31,932 nt of DNA from a virus: positions 1-31,932 of the IMG/VR virus record IMGVR_UViG_3300021963_000436. One strand, written 5' to 3'. Each line of letters begins with the position of its first letter. Position 1 is the first letter of the stretch. Positions 1 to 9,205 of the stretch are shown here, piece after piece. The translations under genes and the position numbers were made by a program. The notes under the pieces are model-generated. The model did not search any database. It was not told where the DNA came from and saw only the letters and a list, made by a program, of their open reading frames with translations.

Positions 1-995
1 TACCAAATCCATTTAATGTAGGTATAGGAACAGTAAACGGAATTGATCTTTTAAATACTGCTTTTGATCCGACAAACTTTGTAACTAACGATTCTTATGG
101 ATTAGCTCCAGTAAATATAACACTAAATATAACATACTTAGTAGGAGGAGGAGCAGCAGCAAATGCTCAAATAAACGAATTAACGTATATCTCTTCTATT
201 AGTTCTAATTTTACGCATCCTGTAAATCCTGGAGTTGCTACAACCATACAAAACTCTGTAGCTACAAACAACACTACTAGAGCTGTTGGTGGTGGAGACG
301 GTGATACACCGGAAAGCTTAAAGTTAAATACTTTAGCAATGTTCCCTTCTCAGATGAGAGCTGTAACGCAGCAAGATTATCTCGGGATGGTCTTAGGAAT
401 GCCTCCTAAATTTGGACAAGTAGCTAAGGCTTATGTGACTAAAGATACAGCAACTTTTGCTCAATACCTAGTTGGAGAACCAGGAGAAAGAGATCCTCTC
501 GCTACTTCTATTTACTTACTTAGTTATAATACTGCAGGACAGTTTACTGATCCAGGACCTGCTTTGCTTAAAAATATTCAAACTTATTTAGGGCAGTATA
601 GAATGCTCACAGATACAGTTATTTTAAAGCCTGCTTATATAGTAAACATTCAAGTTAATTTTGATATTATAGTAAGGCCGAATTATACTTCTAGGGATGT
701 TATCGCTAATTGTCTAATAGCTTTAAAAGCTTACTTTAATAGAGAGAATTGGCAAATTAACGAACCTATTATTATATCTGAAATCTATACACTATTGGAT
801 CAGATAGCTGGTGTGCAGACTGTCCAGAAAGTACAGATTAATAATATCGCAGGTACCGGACAAGGTTATTCGCAGTATAGTTATGATATACCAGGAGCAA
901 CATTAAATGGAATTATTTATCCTTCTCTAGACCCAAGTGTCTTTGAAGTTAAATATCCAGATGTTGATATTAAAGGACGCGTAGTAACAATGTAA
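1..995 (+). CDS. Baseplate wedge protein, T4 gp6-like (5' partial)
   Basis: The reading frame is open from base 3 to the TAA at 993-995, so the gene begins upstream of the window; the internal ATG at 339 is not its start. The visible 330 codons contain a baseplate-J-like signature, GGGDGDTPESLK, followed by FPSQMRAVTQQDYLGMV. This is the pattern found in T4 gp6 and P2 gpJ-type baseplate proteins. The rest is a beta-rich C-terminal part. In T4, gp6 dimers build the inner wedge ring around the hub and hold the wedges together. The genes downstream are also tail structural genes, which supports the call. The next gene starts 4 nt after the stop codon. The family is clear, although equivalence to gp6 rather than another J-like protein is inferred. 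Confidence 0.85.
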   Translation, partial: PNPFNVGIGTVNGIDLLNTAFDPTNFVTNDSYGLAPVNITLNITYLVGGGAAANAQINELTYISSISSNFTHPVNPGVATTIQNSVATNNTTRAVGGGDGDTPESLKLNTLAMFPSQMRAVTQQDYLGMVLGMPPKFGQVAKAYVTKDTATFAQYLVGEPGERDPLATSIYLLSYNTAGQFTDPGPALLKNIQTYLGQYRMLTDTVILKPAYIVNIQVNFDIIVRPNYTSRDVIANCLIALKAYFNRENWQINEPIIISEIYTLLDQIAGVQTVQKVQINNIAGTGQGYSQYSYDIPGATLNGIIYPSLDPSVFEVKYPDVDIKGRVVTM

Positions 996-999
996 TAAC

Positions 1000-2259
1000 A
1001 TGGCAGTATATCAAATATTTTCATCCGCTGACGCTACTATCTATTCAAGGTACCCTACTAAAAATACAGGAAGGGATCCTATTCTAGAAGTATCTGCAAA
1101 AAACTCACAGGACGGAGTTAGATTCTTAAATAGAACTTCTATAACTGATAATCCGTACTATACATACGATCTAGCTGCAAACAGTGATTACTCAACAACT
1201 GACGCTTATTTTCCAGTAACGGATATTAGAAGAGCCTTATTACAGTTTGCTCCGGCTGAAATCGCTAAGCTAAAGACTTTTGCTTCACAATCCGTAAGTG
1301 GATCTTGGCAAGCAAATTTAAAAATGTTTTTAGCTTCTGCTCAAAACTTAAATACAACTTACTCTTTAGAAGCTTATGCAGTATCTCAGTCATGGACTAT
1401 GGGTACAGGACAGTTTGCACAAGAACCTGAATCTAGAAACGGAGTAAGTTGGGAGTATACAGGACCTTATCAAGCATCACCTGCTTGGAGTATAACCGGA
1501 AGTAGTTTTCTTACAAATTATTCAGGAAGTCAGTTTTTTGATTATATGTCTAATAAAGATATCAATATGGATATCTCTGACATAGTTAACGGATGGTTTT
1601 CTGGATCGAATGCAGGCGGTATAAACAATTACGGACTTGAGGTTAAACACCCAAGTTATGTAGAACAAAATACAAGCTCTTTTGTAGACTTAAAGTTCTT
1701 CTCTGTTGATACTCATACAATCTATCCGCCGACTATACAGTTTATGTGGGACGATGCTTATTATTACCCGCAAGGAACTAATTATGTATTAAATGACCAG
1801 ATTACTATTGTCTTACAGAACAACTTAGGTCAGTTTAAACAAAACCAGGTATATAAAATGAGAACGGGAGTAAGGTACACCTATCCTCCTAGAACTTTCT
1901 CAACACAGTCTGCTTACCTAACCTCTCTCTATCTACCCGAAAATACATACTGGTCTTTACAGGATGTTAAAACAGAAGAAATAGTAGTAGATTTTGATCC
2001 GACATATACAAAATTAAGTGCTGATAGTGTGAGTAATTATTTTACTCTTTATACCGCTGGCTTGGAAGTTAATAGATTTTATCGTATCTTAATAAAGACA
2101 AACATCTACTCTACCACTTACGGACCTCTATCAGTGTATGACAATGAGCAATCAATCTATAATGCACTGTCGTTGTACGGTACACAAGATCTCGCTCTAC
2201 TACCGGCAGAGGAAGTTATTTATACAGGGCAGAATTTGATGTTTAAAATAGTTGAATAA
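1000..2259 (+). CDS. Virion structural protein with DNRLRE-like fold
   Basis: A 419-aa protein lying directly after the gp6-like gene. The first half shows the layout of DNRLRE-type beta-sandwich domains: an N-terminal ADATIYSRYPTKNTGRDPIL segment (about residues 10-29), RRALLQFAPAEI (about 77-88), a central Trp/Tyr-rich stretch, then ISDIVNGWF and NNYGLEVKHPS (about 192-220). DNRLRE domains occur in surface and carbohydrate-related proteins. The C-terminal half is also beta-rich and I do not recognise it. Position and its 1-nt TAATG overlap with the next gene suggest a baseplate or tail-surface component made with the wedge proteins. No catalytic motif is visible. The role in the virion is inferred from context; the domain similarity is by eye. 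Confidence 0.65.
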   Translation: MAVYQIFSSADATIYSRYPTKNTGRDPILEVSAKNSQDGVRFLNRTSITDNPYYTYDLAANSDYSTTDAYFPVTDIRRALLQFAPAEIAKLKTFASQSVSGSWQANLKMFLASAQNLNTTYSLEAYAVSQSWTMGTGQFAQEPESRNGVSWEYTGPYQASPAWSITGSSFLTNYSGSQFFDYMSNKDINMDISDIVNGWFSGSNAGGINNYGLEVKHPSYVEQNTSSFVDLKFFSVDTHTIYPPTIQFMWDDAYYYPQGTNYVLNDQITIVLQNNLGQFKQNQVYKMRTGVRYTYPPRTFSTQSAYLTSLYLPENTYWSLQDVKTEEIVVDFDPTYTKLSADSVSNYFTLYTAGLEVNRFYRILIKTNIYSTTYGPLSVYDNEQSIYNALSLYGTQDLALLPAEEVIYTGQNLMFKIVE

Positions 2260-2603
2260 TGAAGCAAGAAGTAAATCTTGTTAAAGAAGTTTACGGACGC
2301 AATACATATACTAGAGTAGTAGATACCTCTTTTTCAGAGTTATATACTCCAGTAACTGCTTCTATTGCTCCAGAACAACTTACAATAGAGGAATTTTTTG
2401 ACTTATACGATCAGTTATTTTTTGAGATCCCTGCTATGGGTGAAGTTAATTCTCATGAATACTTAGTTAAGAGGAGCACGGAATATTTAGGAGGTGGGGT
2501 ATTAACAGACAATGAAAGAGCTTATATTGAAGAAATTAATTCTTTAAGGCAACAGCTGCTCGAAGCAAATCAGAATTATTTGAACTTAAGTAAGATACTG
2601 TAA
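2259..2603 (+). CDS. Small tail-region protein, coiled-coil C-terminus
   Basis: A 114-aa protein joined by TAATG overlaps to the gene before (2259) and the gene after (2603), so the three are probably translated together. The N-terminal half is mixed, with an acidic patch (EEFFDLYDQLFFEIP, about residues 44-58). Residues 81-114, from LTDNERAYIEEINSLRQQLL onward, form a heptad-like helix ending in Leu/Ile and probably oligomerise. I do not recognise a named family. Small proteins with a C-terminal coiled coil are common between baseplate genes, so a minor structural or assembly role for the adjacent large baseplate protein is plausible. That role is inference only. Confidence 0.6.
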   Translation: MKQEVNLVKEVYGRNTYTRVVDTSFSELYTPVTASIAPEQLTIEEFFDLYDQLFFEIPAMGEVNSHEYLVKRSTEYLGGGVLTDNERAYIEEINSLRQQLLEANQNYLNLSKIL

Positions 2604-5600
2604 TGGAAGTAGTAGATGTAAGATATTTAGGGTCTGACGGACAGTATCAAGAATACTCTCCTTCCGATCTTGCTTTAATCAGTAAAGCATTAATAACTAC
2701 CAATTTTGGTGGTGCAGACGATTATATTGAATACTTCGTAAAAGACGAAGCTGGAACAGTTTTAAGCAGTAATTACTCTGATGCTAAATACGAAGTAGGA
2801 GATACAGATCCTGTAACAGGCACTACAACAACTATTTACGTTAATCCAGAAGAAGACGCAAAGAGGTTAGGGTATAACAGGGGTATAGTAAATGTAAAGT
2901 ATAATTTTTTTAGAAAATTACTACTTTCATCTGCTACTCCTGATCAAAATTTCTGGATAACAGAAGTATCTCCTTCTAGAACAGAAATAAAAGTAGCAAG
3001 ACAAGATCTATCTAACGATCAATTAGTAAATGCTTTCGCTATCTTTAATGCTACTCTAGCTGCGGACGCTTACTATCCTTCCTTTTACTTAAACTTCGGA
3101 ACAGATAGGTTAGTAATAGCTACTAACGCTCTTTACATAGAGGAACAAGGAAACGGGTACATTCTATTCAAACTTTACGAACCTCTTCCCGACGAGTTTG
3201 ATGTAAAATCGACTTTCTGGACTACGATTGCTATAGCTGATTCTGCAGAATTTAATGTTAGTATAAATGTAGAACCTGAAATAACTCAGGACTTTACTCC
3301 TATAAAAGGACCTAACTATAAGGTCAACATTAATAATACTGTTAATCAGACAACTCCCTATTACGACTATACTTCACTTTTCGCTACATCTGTAACTTCT
3401 TCCTTCCAACAGCTCAGATCAATGATGGATGAAAAAGGAATACAGATTAACGTTGATTATAGTAATTTTGAAAACTTTGTACGATTCTCTTCAGCAACAG
3501 AAAGGTTATATAATTTCGTATATAAGTTACAGTTAATTGAATCTGCTTCTGTAGGTTTAGCACAACCCAATACAACACAGGCTAAGATATTACTACAAGC
3601 ACAGGTCGATAATACGATTACAAAATTTGACGGATATGAGTACTTCCTGTACTTTGATTCTGGTTCTTATTCTTGGCCTAAGCAAAATAGTTCTCAACCT
3701 TACTTACTATACTCGGTAACTTCTTCACAAGCCGTTAACTGGTTAGGTAGTATAAATACAGTACCTTCCGCAGGTACAGCAAGTCTGTACTATTCTGCTT
3801 CTGTTTACGATGATTTAAATTCTAATCTACTGCAGTATACAACGCCGCAGTATATAAGAGACGATAGTCAGAATATACCGTACCTAGTATTTCTAGATAT
3901 GATCGGACAACACTTCGACAATATCTGGATATACTTAAAGGATGTAACAAATAGATACTCAGCAGAGAATAATCCATTTGTAGGTATTTCATTAGATCAG
4001 GTTTCTGAAGCTATTAAATCTTTCGGGGTAACACTATACACTAACACAAGTGTTGCAGATAATATTTATTATTCTCTTTTAGGACTAAATCAAACAGGTT
4101 CAACTCTACCGGTAACTTCGAGCCTTTACTCTACCGTAGTATACAGTAGTAGCAGTATTTATCCTCTTGCAGGACAGCCATATTTAACTGCTTCTCTATC
4201 ATTACCTCCTCTTGAAGAAGAGAAGATCAACAGATATGTTATAACTTTTATAACTGGATCTCCGGGATATACTTCAAGTTTTGAGACTCTACCGAGTACG
4301 CAAATTACAGATGAAATTTATAAGCGCATCTACCACAACCTTCCGTACCTACTCAAAACAAGAGGTACAGAGAGGGGCGTAAGAGCTTTAATAGCAACTT
4401 TCGGTATCCCGAATGACATATTACAGGTTCATGAGTATGGTGGGTACGATTATTTACAAGTACCGGGTATTCAAGAAATTTCTAATACTAGAATTATAAC
4501 AGGAAGCGTTTTAGGACTTTCTAGCAGTTTGTTAGATCCTTATGCTACCTCACAGTACTACGATTATACTTTAATGAAAACTTCTGGAGATGTTGAAATA
4601 GCATTCTCTCCAGCCGATTCAATTAACGCCAGTATAACTTCCTCTGGGTATGTAACCTCTTCTGCACAACCTGGATACTTTAATATTATGCAGCTCATTG
4701 GAGCTCCTAACTTACAGTATTCAAGTTCATATACACCTCTTGTAAGTACGGCTAATACTTATTTCGACGCAGAATATACAAGCAGATATAATGTCTGGGA
4801 CTTTATTAGAGTTATAAAGTACTATAATAATTCCTTGTTTAAAATGTTAAGAGACTGGGTACCAGCTAGGACAAGTCCTAGTACTGGTATCGTTATTAAG
4901 TCTCATATGCTTGAGAGAAACAAGTATCCTAGAAAAGAACCTACTGGAACGACTAGTAGTTTCGATGCAGATTATCATCTACTAGCTGTAACAGGTTCAG
5001 ACGGAGGCGCAGTTGTAGGAAGTACTGCATATGTAGAAGCCGTACCGGTACAGTATAGTAACTATTCATTTCCTTTATCTGGTTCTCCCGGTATTGTGTA
5101 TATGAGTTCTTCTGACAATGTTCAGAAGTATACAGGAGAGTTTAGCGGTAGTTATATCGATGCTACTGATAATTATTTCCCGCAAACAGACGTTTCTACG
5201 TACTATTTTCCTTGGACATCTTCAGTAGCTCCATCACAGCATGGAGGGCAGAATATTTTATTCTTAACCTACTCCCTAGGTCCTACTTTCCAAAATATTA
5301 CAGGATCTGTTATCTCTCAAAGAGTTTTAGACTTAGATTATAATTATAGTCAACTCGCTCCTACTAACTACGGACTAGTAACACAGTCTTTAAGTCAGAG
5401 TCTTGTTATCGGTCCAGTTAATCAAAGTCAACAACCATATTCCCAGTACGCTCAGTACCAGGATTTCAACCACATATCTCGACCGTATATAATACCGAGA
5501 TACAGTGGATCCTATCTTTCTGGTCTCGCCTACAATCAGTTTACTTCTGAAAGTGCAGCATATTCTGGAGACGTCTCCTACGGAGGTCAGCCAGTTATTA

Positions 5601-7405
5601 ACTACTACTCAAATAGACTCGGTCTATTTACACAGGTAGTTACTAGTTCGTTTTTACCTGGAAAAGTAAATGCTACTTTAGCATACTTCGCCGATGTTAC
5701 TGGCGGTTTGTTTGAGCTAAATCAGAATAATAGAAACTGGACTGATGTTCAAAATATCTTTAAAGCAGGAACTGTTGGAACTATTAAGCAGTTTGATAAC
5801 AAAAAATACTCAAACCAAGTAGGTACAGACGGTATTAAGTCTATTTACAACAGTGGGTATAATTATACTCCTCAATTATATTTCTCAACAGGATCTACTA
5901 ATGCTGAAGGAGCAGATACTAAGCTTTATTTTGAGTATACAGGAGATGTTTCAGTAACTACTTTTACCGGGCTTAATAACATAGGCAGTGGTAGAATAAG
6001 TGGTTCTAATGTAGTAGATTACCCTGTCGTAATAGATAACGCGACTATAAGATCAGGTGATATTTTTAATATCTTTAACACAGAGAATCCAGCTAGTACA
6101 GAATTCTCTCCAGGTACAGCTGGTGCTTATCCAAGTTACACAGCTTCTCAAGCCGGACAGAAAACTTTTACTGTTAACTTAGGAGTTAATATTCAGTTTA
6201 AAAACCTAGCTTCTGCTGCCGACGTAACTAGCGGGTCTTATTCTTTTGGTAGTTACCTAAACGGAACAAGTTTAATAGGTACTGAGCAGACAGTAAATTA
6301 TACCTCTAGCTTTACTCCTGCTTCAACTTTAACTGGATCTATTTACAAAAATACTACTCTTGCTAATCCAGATAGTACTCCTACTCAAACTGGAGCTACC
6401 TTGATTAATAGTGGTCCTTTCGATTTATACTTAAATGGTATATTTTCTAATACGATAGGAGCTGTTACCTCTTGGATTTCTTCCAGTATCTTTGAATGGT
6501 ATGAAGGAGGCGGTTACCGTCAAGAGTATCTTGTAATCGATAGTAGTATTGATATATCGAGCAATTTTAATAATTATAATACACAGTATCCGACAGTCTT
6601 AAATGATTTCCCAATCTCGGGCGGTACTAGTTTACCTGCTAGCGGTGTTTCTTCCTCGCAGCAAATAATAAGCTATACAACACCAGCTATCAATCTAAGT
6701 CCAAACGATAAAGTTGTATTTAAGTTTAGACAGGACGGAATGTCTTCCTCTAACTTTACTTCCTCTATTTTCGTAGGAACTGCAAATAATTCCTTATCAG
6801 CAGGAACAATTTCTATCGGACAAGGAGGATATCCATACGCAACAGCTTCATTAGGTAATTTTATCGAAAGCGTAGCAGATATTAGCGATCTAGAAAGTAC
6901 TATTACCTTTAGCGGTAATCTAAGCCAATATTACGGATATCAGTTTGTTCCAGCTTTCGCTTCTGCTGCTGTAGTGTATACAAGTAGTCTTTACACTCAA
7001 TATGGAGATGTAAACGTTACTTTTATTCCGCAAGTCGGAGATAAACTAGTGATAGCTGATTTTAGTGGATTGACTCAAGAACTAGATGTCCTGCAGGCAA
7101 GTATCAATCCATCAACAAATAAGTTGGTAATTACGACAGTGCCGCAGATTATTGAAAACTGGAGATTAAATCCAAGTTTAATTAACCGTTTTCTGCTCTT
7201 ACGCAGGTATAAAGACGAACAGAACGTTATCTTAACTTTCAATAAAAATCCAGGACAAACCTCTTACGGATTCTTAATCCCAAGCACAATTAACCCTGAA
7301 GTAACAAACAATATAAACACTCTTCAAGCTGCTGTACAGTCTCAGTTACTGTCCACTCAAGCAGACCCACCTATTAATACCGTAAACGGAGGAACTTTTG
7401 GTTAG
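2603..7405 (+). CDS. Giant baseplate wedge/tail protein (gp7/gpI-like region)
   Basis: At 1600 aa this is the largest gene in the window. It starts in a TAATG overlap. Most of it is Ser/Thr/Tyr/Asn-rich beta sequence, typical of elongated tail proteins. Around residues 575-615 it contains LPYLLKTRGTERGVRALIAT followed by FGIPNDILQVHEYGG. This matches the 'KGT...G...LL..FGI' signature of P2 gpI-like and large T4-like wedge proteins. In T4, gp7 (1032 aa) follows gp6 and links the inner wedge to the periphery. Order and motif suggest this is the functional equivalent, enlarged by extra beta domains. It is not clearly homologous along its length. It could also include fibre-attachment domains. 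No enzyme motifs are seen. Confidence 0.65.
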   Translation: MEVVDVRYLGSDGQYQEYSPSDLALISKALITTNFGGADDYIEYFVKDEAGTVLSSNYSDAKYEVGDTDPVTGTTTTIYVNPEEDAKRLGYNRGIVNVKYNFFRKLLLSSATPDQNFWITEVSPSRTEIKVARQDLSNDQLVNAFAIFNATLAADAYYPSFYLNFGTDRLVIATNALYIEEQGNGYILFKLYEPLPDEFDVKSTFWTTIAIADSAEFNVSINVEPEITQDFTPIKGPNYKVNINNTVNQTTPYYDYTSLFATSVTSSFQQLRSMMDEKGIQINVDYSNFENFVRFSSATERLYNFVYKLQLIESASVGLAQPNTTQAKILLQAQVDNTITKFDGYEYFLYFDSGSYSWPKQNSSQPYLLYSVTSSQAVNWLGSINTVPSAGTASLYYSASVYDDLNSNLLQYTTPQYIRDDSQNIPYLVFLDMIGQHFDNIWIYLKDVTNRYSAENNPFVGISLDQVSEAIKSFGVTLYTNTSVADNIYYSLLGLNQTGSTLPVTSSLYSTVVYSSSSIYPLAGQPYLTASLSLPPLEEEKINRYVITFITGSPGYTSSFETLPSTQITDEIYKRIYHNLPYLLKTRGTERGVRALIATFGIPNDILQVHEYGGYDYLQVPGIQEISNTRIITGSVLGLSSSLLDPYATSQYYDYTLMKTSGDVEIAFSPADSINASITSSGYVTSSAQPGYFNIMQLIGAPNLQYSSSYTPLVSTANTYFDAEYTSRYNVWDFIRVIKYYNNSLFKMLRDWVPARTSPSTGIVIKSHMLERNKYPRKEPTGTTSSFDADYHLLAVTGSDGGAVVGSTAYVEAVPVQYSNYSFPLSGSPGIVYMSSSDNVQKYTGEFSGSYIDATDNYFPQTDVSTYYFPWTSSVAPSQHGGQNILFLTYSLGPTFQNITGSVISQRVLDLDYNYSQLAPTNYGLVTQSLSQSLVIGPVNQSQQPYSQYAQYQDFNHISRPYIIPRYSGSYLSGLAYNQFTSESAAYSGDVSYGGQPVINYYSNRLGLFTQVVTSSFLPGKVNATLAYFADVTGGLFELNQNNRNWTDVQNIFKAGTVGTIKQFDNKKYSNQVGTDGIKSIYNSGYNYTPQLYFSTGSTNAEGADTKLYFEYTGDVSVTTFTGLNNIGSGRISGSNVVDYPVVIDNATIRSGDIFNIFNTENPASTEFSPGTAGAYPSYTASQAGQKTFTVNLGVNIQFKNLASAADVTSGSYSFGSYLNGTSLIGTEQTVNYTSSFTPASTLTGSIYKNTTLANPDSTPTQTGATLINSGPFDLYLNGIFSNTIGAVTSWISSSIFEWYEGGGYRQEYLVIDSSIDISSNFNNYNTQYPTVLNDFPISGGTSLPASGVSSSQQIISYTTPAINLSPNDKVVFKFRQDGMSSSNFTSSIFVGTANNSLSAGTISIGQGGYPYATASLGNFIESVADISDLESTITFSGNLSQYYGYQFVPAFASAAVVYTSSLYTQYGDVNVTFIPQVGDKLVIADFSGLTQELDVLQASINPSTNKLVITTVPQIIENWRLNPSLINRFLLLRRYKDEQNVILTFNKNPGQTSYGFLIPSTINPEVTNNINTLQAAVQSQLLSTQADPPINTVNGGTFG

Positions 7406-7411
7406 ACTCCC

Positions 7412-7420
7412 TATTTATTA
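7412..7420 (+). promoter_or_regulatory. TATTTATTA intergenic motif
   Basis: A TATTTATTA copy in the 33-nt gap before the gene at 7439, ending 18 nt upstream of its ATG. It belongs to a recurrent set (see findings). It could be a late promoter element, but that is unproven. Confidence 0.35.
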
Positions 7421-7438
7421 GAAGAAAAACAGTAAAAC

Positions 7439-8104
7439 ATGGCATATTTAAGTAACACGACAGTTGTTGTAGACGCTATTTTAACCGATAAGGGAAGGCA
7501 ACTACTCGCTCAAAACGATGGCTCTTTCCAAATCACACAGTTTTCTTTGTCTGACGATGAAGTAGACTACACTCTTTATAACCCGAATCATCCTTCTGGA
7601 TCAGCATTCTACGGAGAAGCTATTGAGAACATGCCAATCATACAAGCTTTCCCTGAGTCTCAAGAGATTATGAAGTATAAGCTTATTACCCTGCCTAGAG
7701 GTACTGCAAAACTGCCAGTTATTTCTATTGGGTATACCACTATCGTACTTAAGCAAGGTTCTTCTATTTCTATTACTCCGCAGACATTAAATTATCTTGG
7801 AGCTGTTTCAACTTTCGAACAATCTGGATATGTTGCAACGATTGGAGATGTTAGAACTACTGCTGCTTTCAATGGCGTAGGTATTAATACACCACAAGCA
7901 ACTGCTTTAAATGCTACCGGAGTAACTACAGTAGGAACTAATGTCTCTAAGACTGTAATAGGTACTTCAATTAACATTACTGCCACAACCGTAAACACCC
8001 TCTTTGGAAATAACAGCACCCTGTATACTACACTCACTGTTATAGGACGCGATTCTGGTGCAAGATTATTCGTTCCGGTTCAAATAACAAAAGTAACACA
8101 ATAA
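7439..8104 (+). CDS. Virion structural protein (DAILTDKGRQLLA family)
   Basis: A 221-aa protein. Its N-terminus has DAILTDKGRQLLAQNDGSF (residues about 12-30) followed by ITQFSLSDDEVDYTLYNP. I recognise this as a recurring motif in structural proteins of uncultured marine and freshwater phages, but I know of no solved function. The remainder is Thr/Val-rich beta sequence, with no signal peptide or membrane segment. It follows the giant baseplate gene after a short gap carrying the TATTTATTA motif, and the next gene starts 4 nt after its stop. Context suggests a baseplate or fibre-connector role. Confidence is high that it is a virion protein and low for anything more precise. Confidence 0.65.
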   Translation: MAYLSNTTVVVDAILTDKGRQLLAQNDGSFQITQFSLSDDEVDYTLYNPNHPSGSAFYGEAIENMPIIQAFPESQEIMKYKLITLPRGTAKLPVISIGYTTIVLKQGSSISITPQTLNYLGAVSTFEQSGYVATIGDVRTTAAFNGVGINTPQATALNATGVTTVGTNVSKTVIGTSINITATTVNTLFGNNSTLYTTLTVIGRDSGARLFVPVQITKVTQ

Positions 8105-8108
8105 GAAT

Positions 8109-9194
8109 ATGTCATTTACAAGACTTGCTCCAACAGATTTTGTGATTAGCTCGGACTCTATTACAGCTCCGGCTTGGAGTGCTAATCAACCCACGTTAAC
8201 AACTTTTTATACCGCATCCTCTATTCCATCCACTACCATTACTCAAGGAGCTTTCTATTTGAATGTCTACCAAACACAGAGTACTGCGACAGGAGCTGCT
8301 GTGCAATTCGCTATTGCATACGGTAATATTAATGGTTCTGGATCTCAGTGGTATAACCCGCTTGTTCCTGGTGTATCTCCTTCCTTAACAACCTACAGAC
8401 AGTACGAAACCCTTGTTTATGGTCCAGCCCTTTCCGGCTCCTTACAAGGATTTAATTTCGGAGGTCTCGCTACAAACGCTCCTGATATCTTCGCTATAAA
8501 CGTAGACAGAAACAGGTATAAAGAGAGTTTGATGCCAGGTACTTTTAATTTAAGCCTCTCAAGTTCTGCAGGAGAAATTACCCTTTGTGATAATAGTAAT
8601 GACGTTACAACTGTTACATACTTAGACTGTGGTAGGGTCTTTAACCTTGTTTCCGGTTCTTACGGAAGAGCTACTACAACCACTAGTGCTGGACAGATAG
8701 CTCCAGGATATACCGCTTCCGGTTCTTATGGTTTTTACCTTCCCGATATCGGTACTATACTTTTAAATGCTAGTGCCCTTAATCTATCTGCTGTTCAAGG
8801 AGGAATCGGATTACCAGTGGATAGGTCTAACTACGGATCAGGTAGCTACTCTCTTAATGCTTCTGCTTCTTATACTTCTACCAATAACACAGTACTCTTC
8901 CAAGCTATTTCAGCTAGTAAAGAGTTTGAGTTAAACTCTCAAGAGACTATCTCATCTGATTACGTCTTTGTTAGAATTGGTAATGCTGATTATAACTACT
9001 CAACCAATCCGACATTCGTATCTGGATCAGGTGAAGTATTATATTCAACTATGATATACAGTCCACAAACCTATATCACAACTGTAGGAATGTACAACAA
9101 TAATAGTGAACTTTTAGCAGTAGCTAAAATGTCTAAACCTCTTGTAAAAGACTTTACGAAGGAAGCACTTATACGTGTAAAACTCGACTGGTAA
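8109..9194 (+). CDS. Tail/baseplate structural protein with shared C-terminal module
   Basis: A 361-aa beta-rich protein. The N-terminal region (MSFTRLAPTDFVISSDSITA, then AVQFAIAYGN and a YETLVYG segment near residue 100) is of a type I recognise from phage structural proteins. The C-terminal ~90 residues contain NADYNYSTNPT, YITTVGMYNNNSELLAVAK and a terminal V-K-L-D-W. The same layout makes up nearly all of the small protein at 12965-13336, so the module is mobile or duplicated within the tail region. The last residues may cap or trimerise a fibre. No catalytic motif is visible. The spacing of 4 nt from the gene before suggests co-expression. The exact virion location is unknown. Confidence 0.6.
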   Translation: MSFTRLAPTDFVISSDSITAPAWSANQPTLTTFYTASSIPSTTITQGAFYLNVYQTQSTATGAAVQFAIAYGNINGSGSQWYNPLVPGVSPSLTTYRQYETLVYGPALSGSLQGFNFGGLATNAPDIFAINVDRNRYKESLMPGTFNLSLSSSAGEITLCDNSNDVTTVTYLDCGRVFNLVSGSYGRATTTTSAGQIAPGYTASGSYGFYLPDIGTILLNASALNLSAVQGGIGLPVDRSNYGSGSYSLNASASYTSTNNTVLFQAISASKEFELNSQETISSDYVFVRIGNADYNYSTNPTFVSGSGEVLYSTMIYSPQTYITTVGMYNNNSELLAVAKMSKPLVKDFTKEALIRVKLDW

Positions 9195-9205
9195 TAAAAT
9201 AATTC

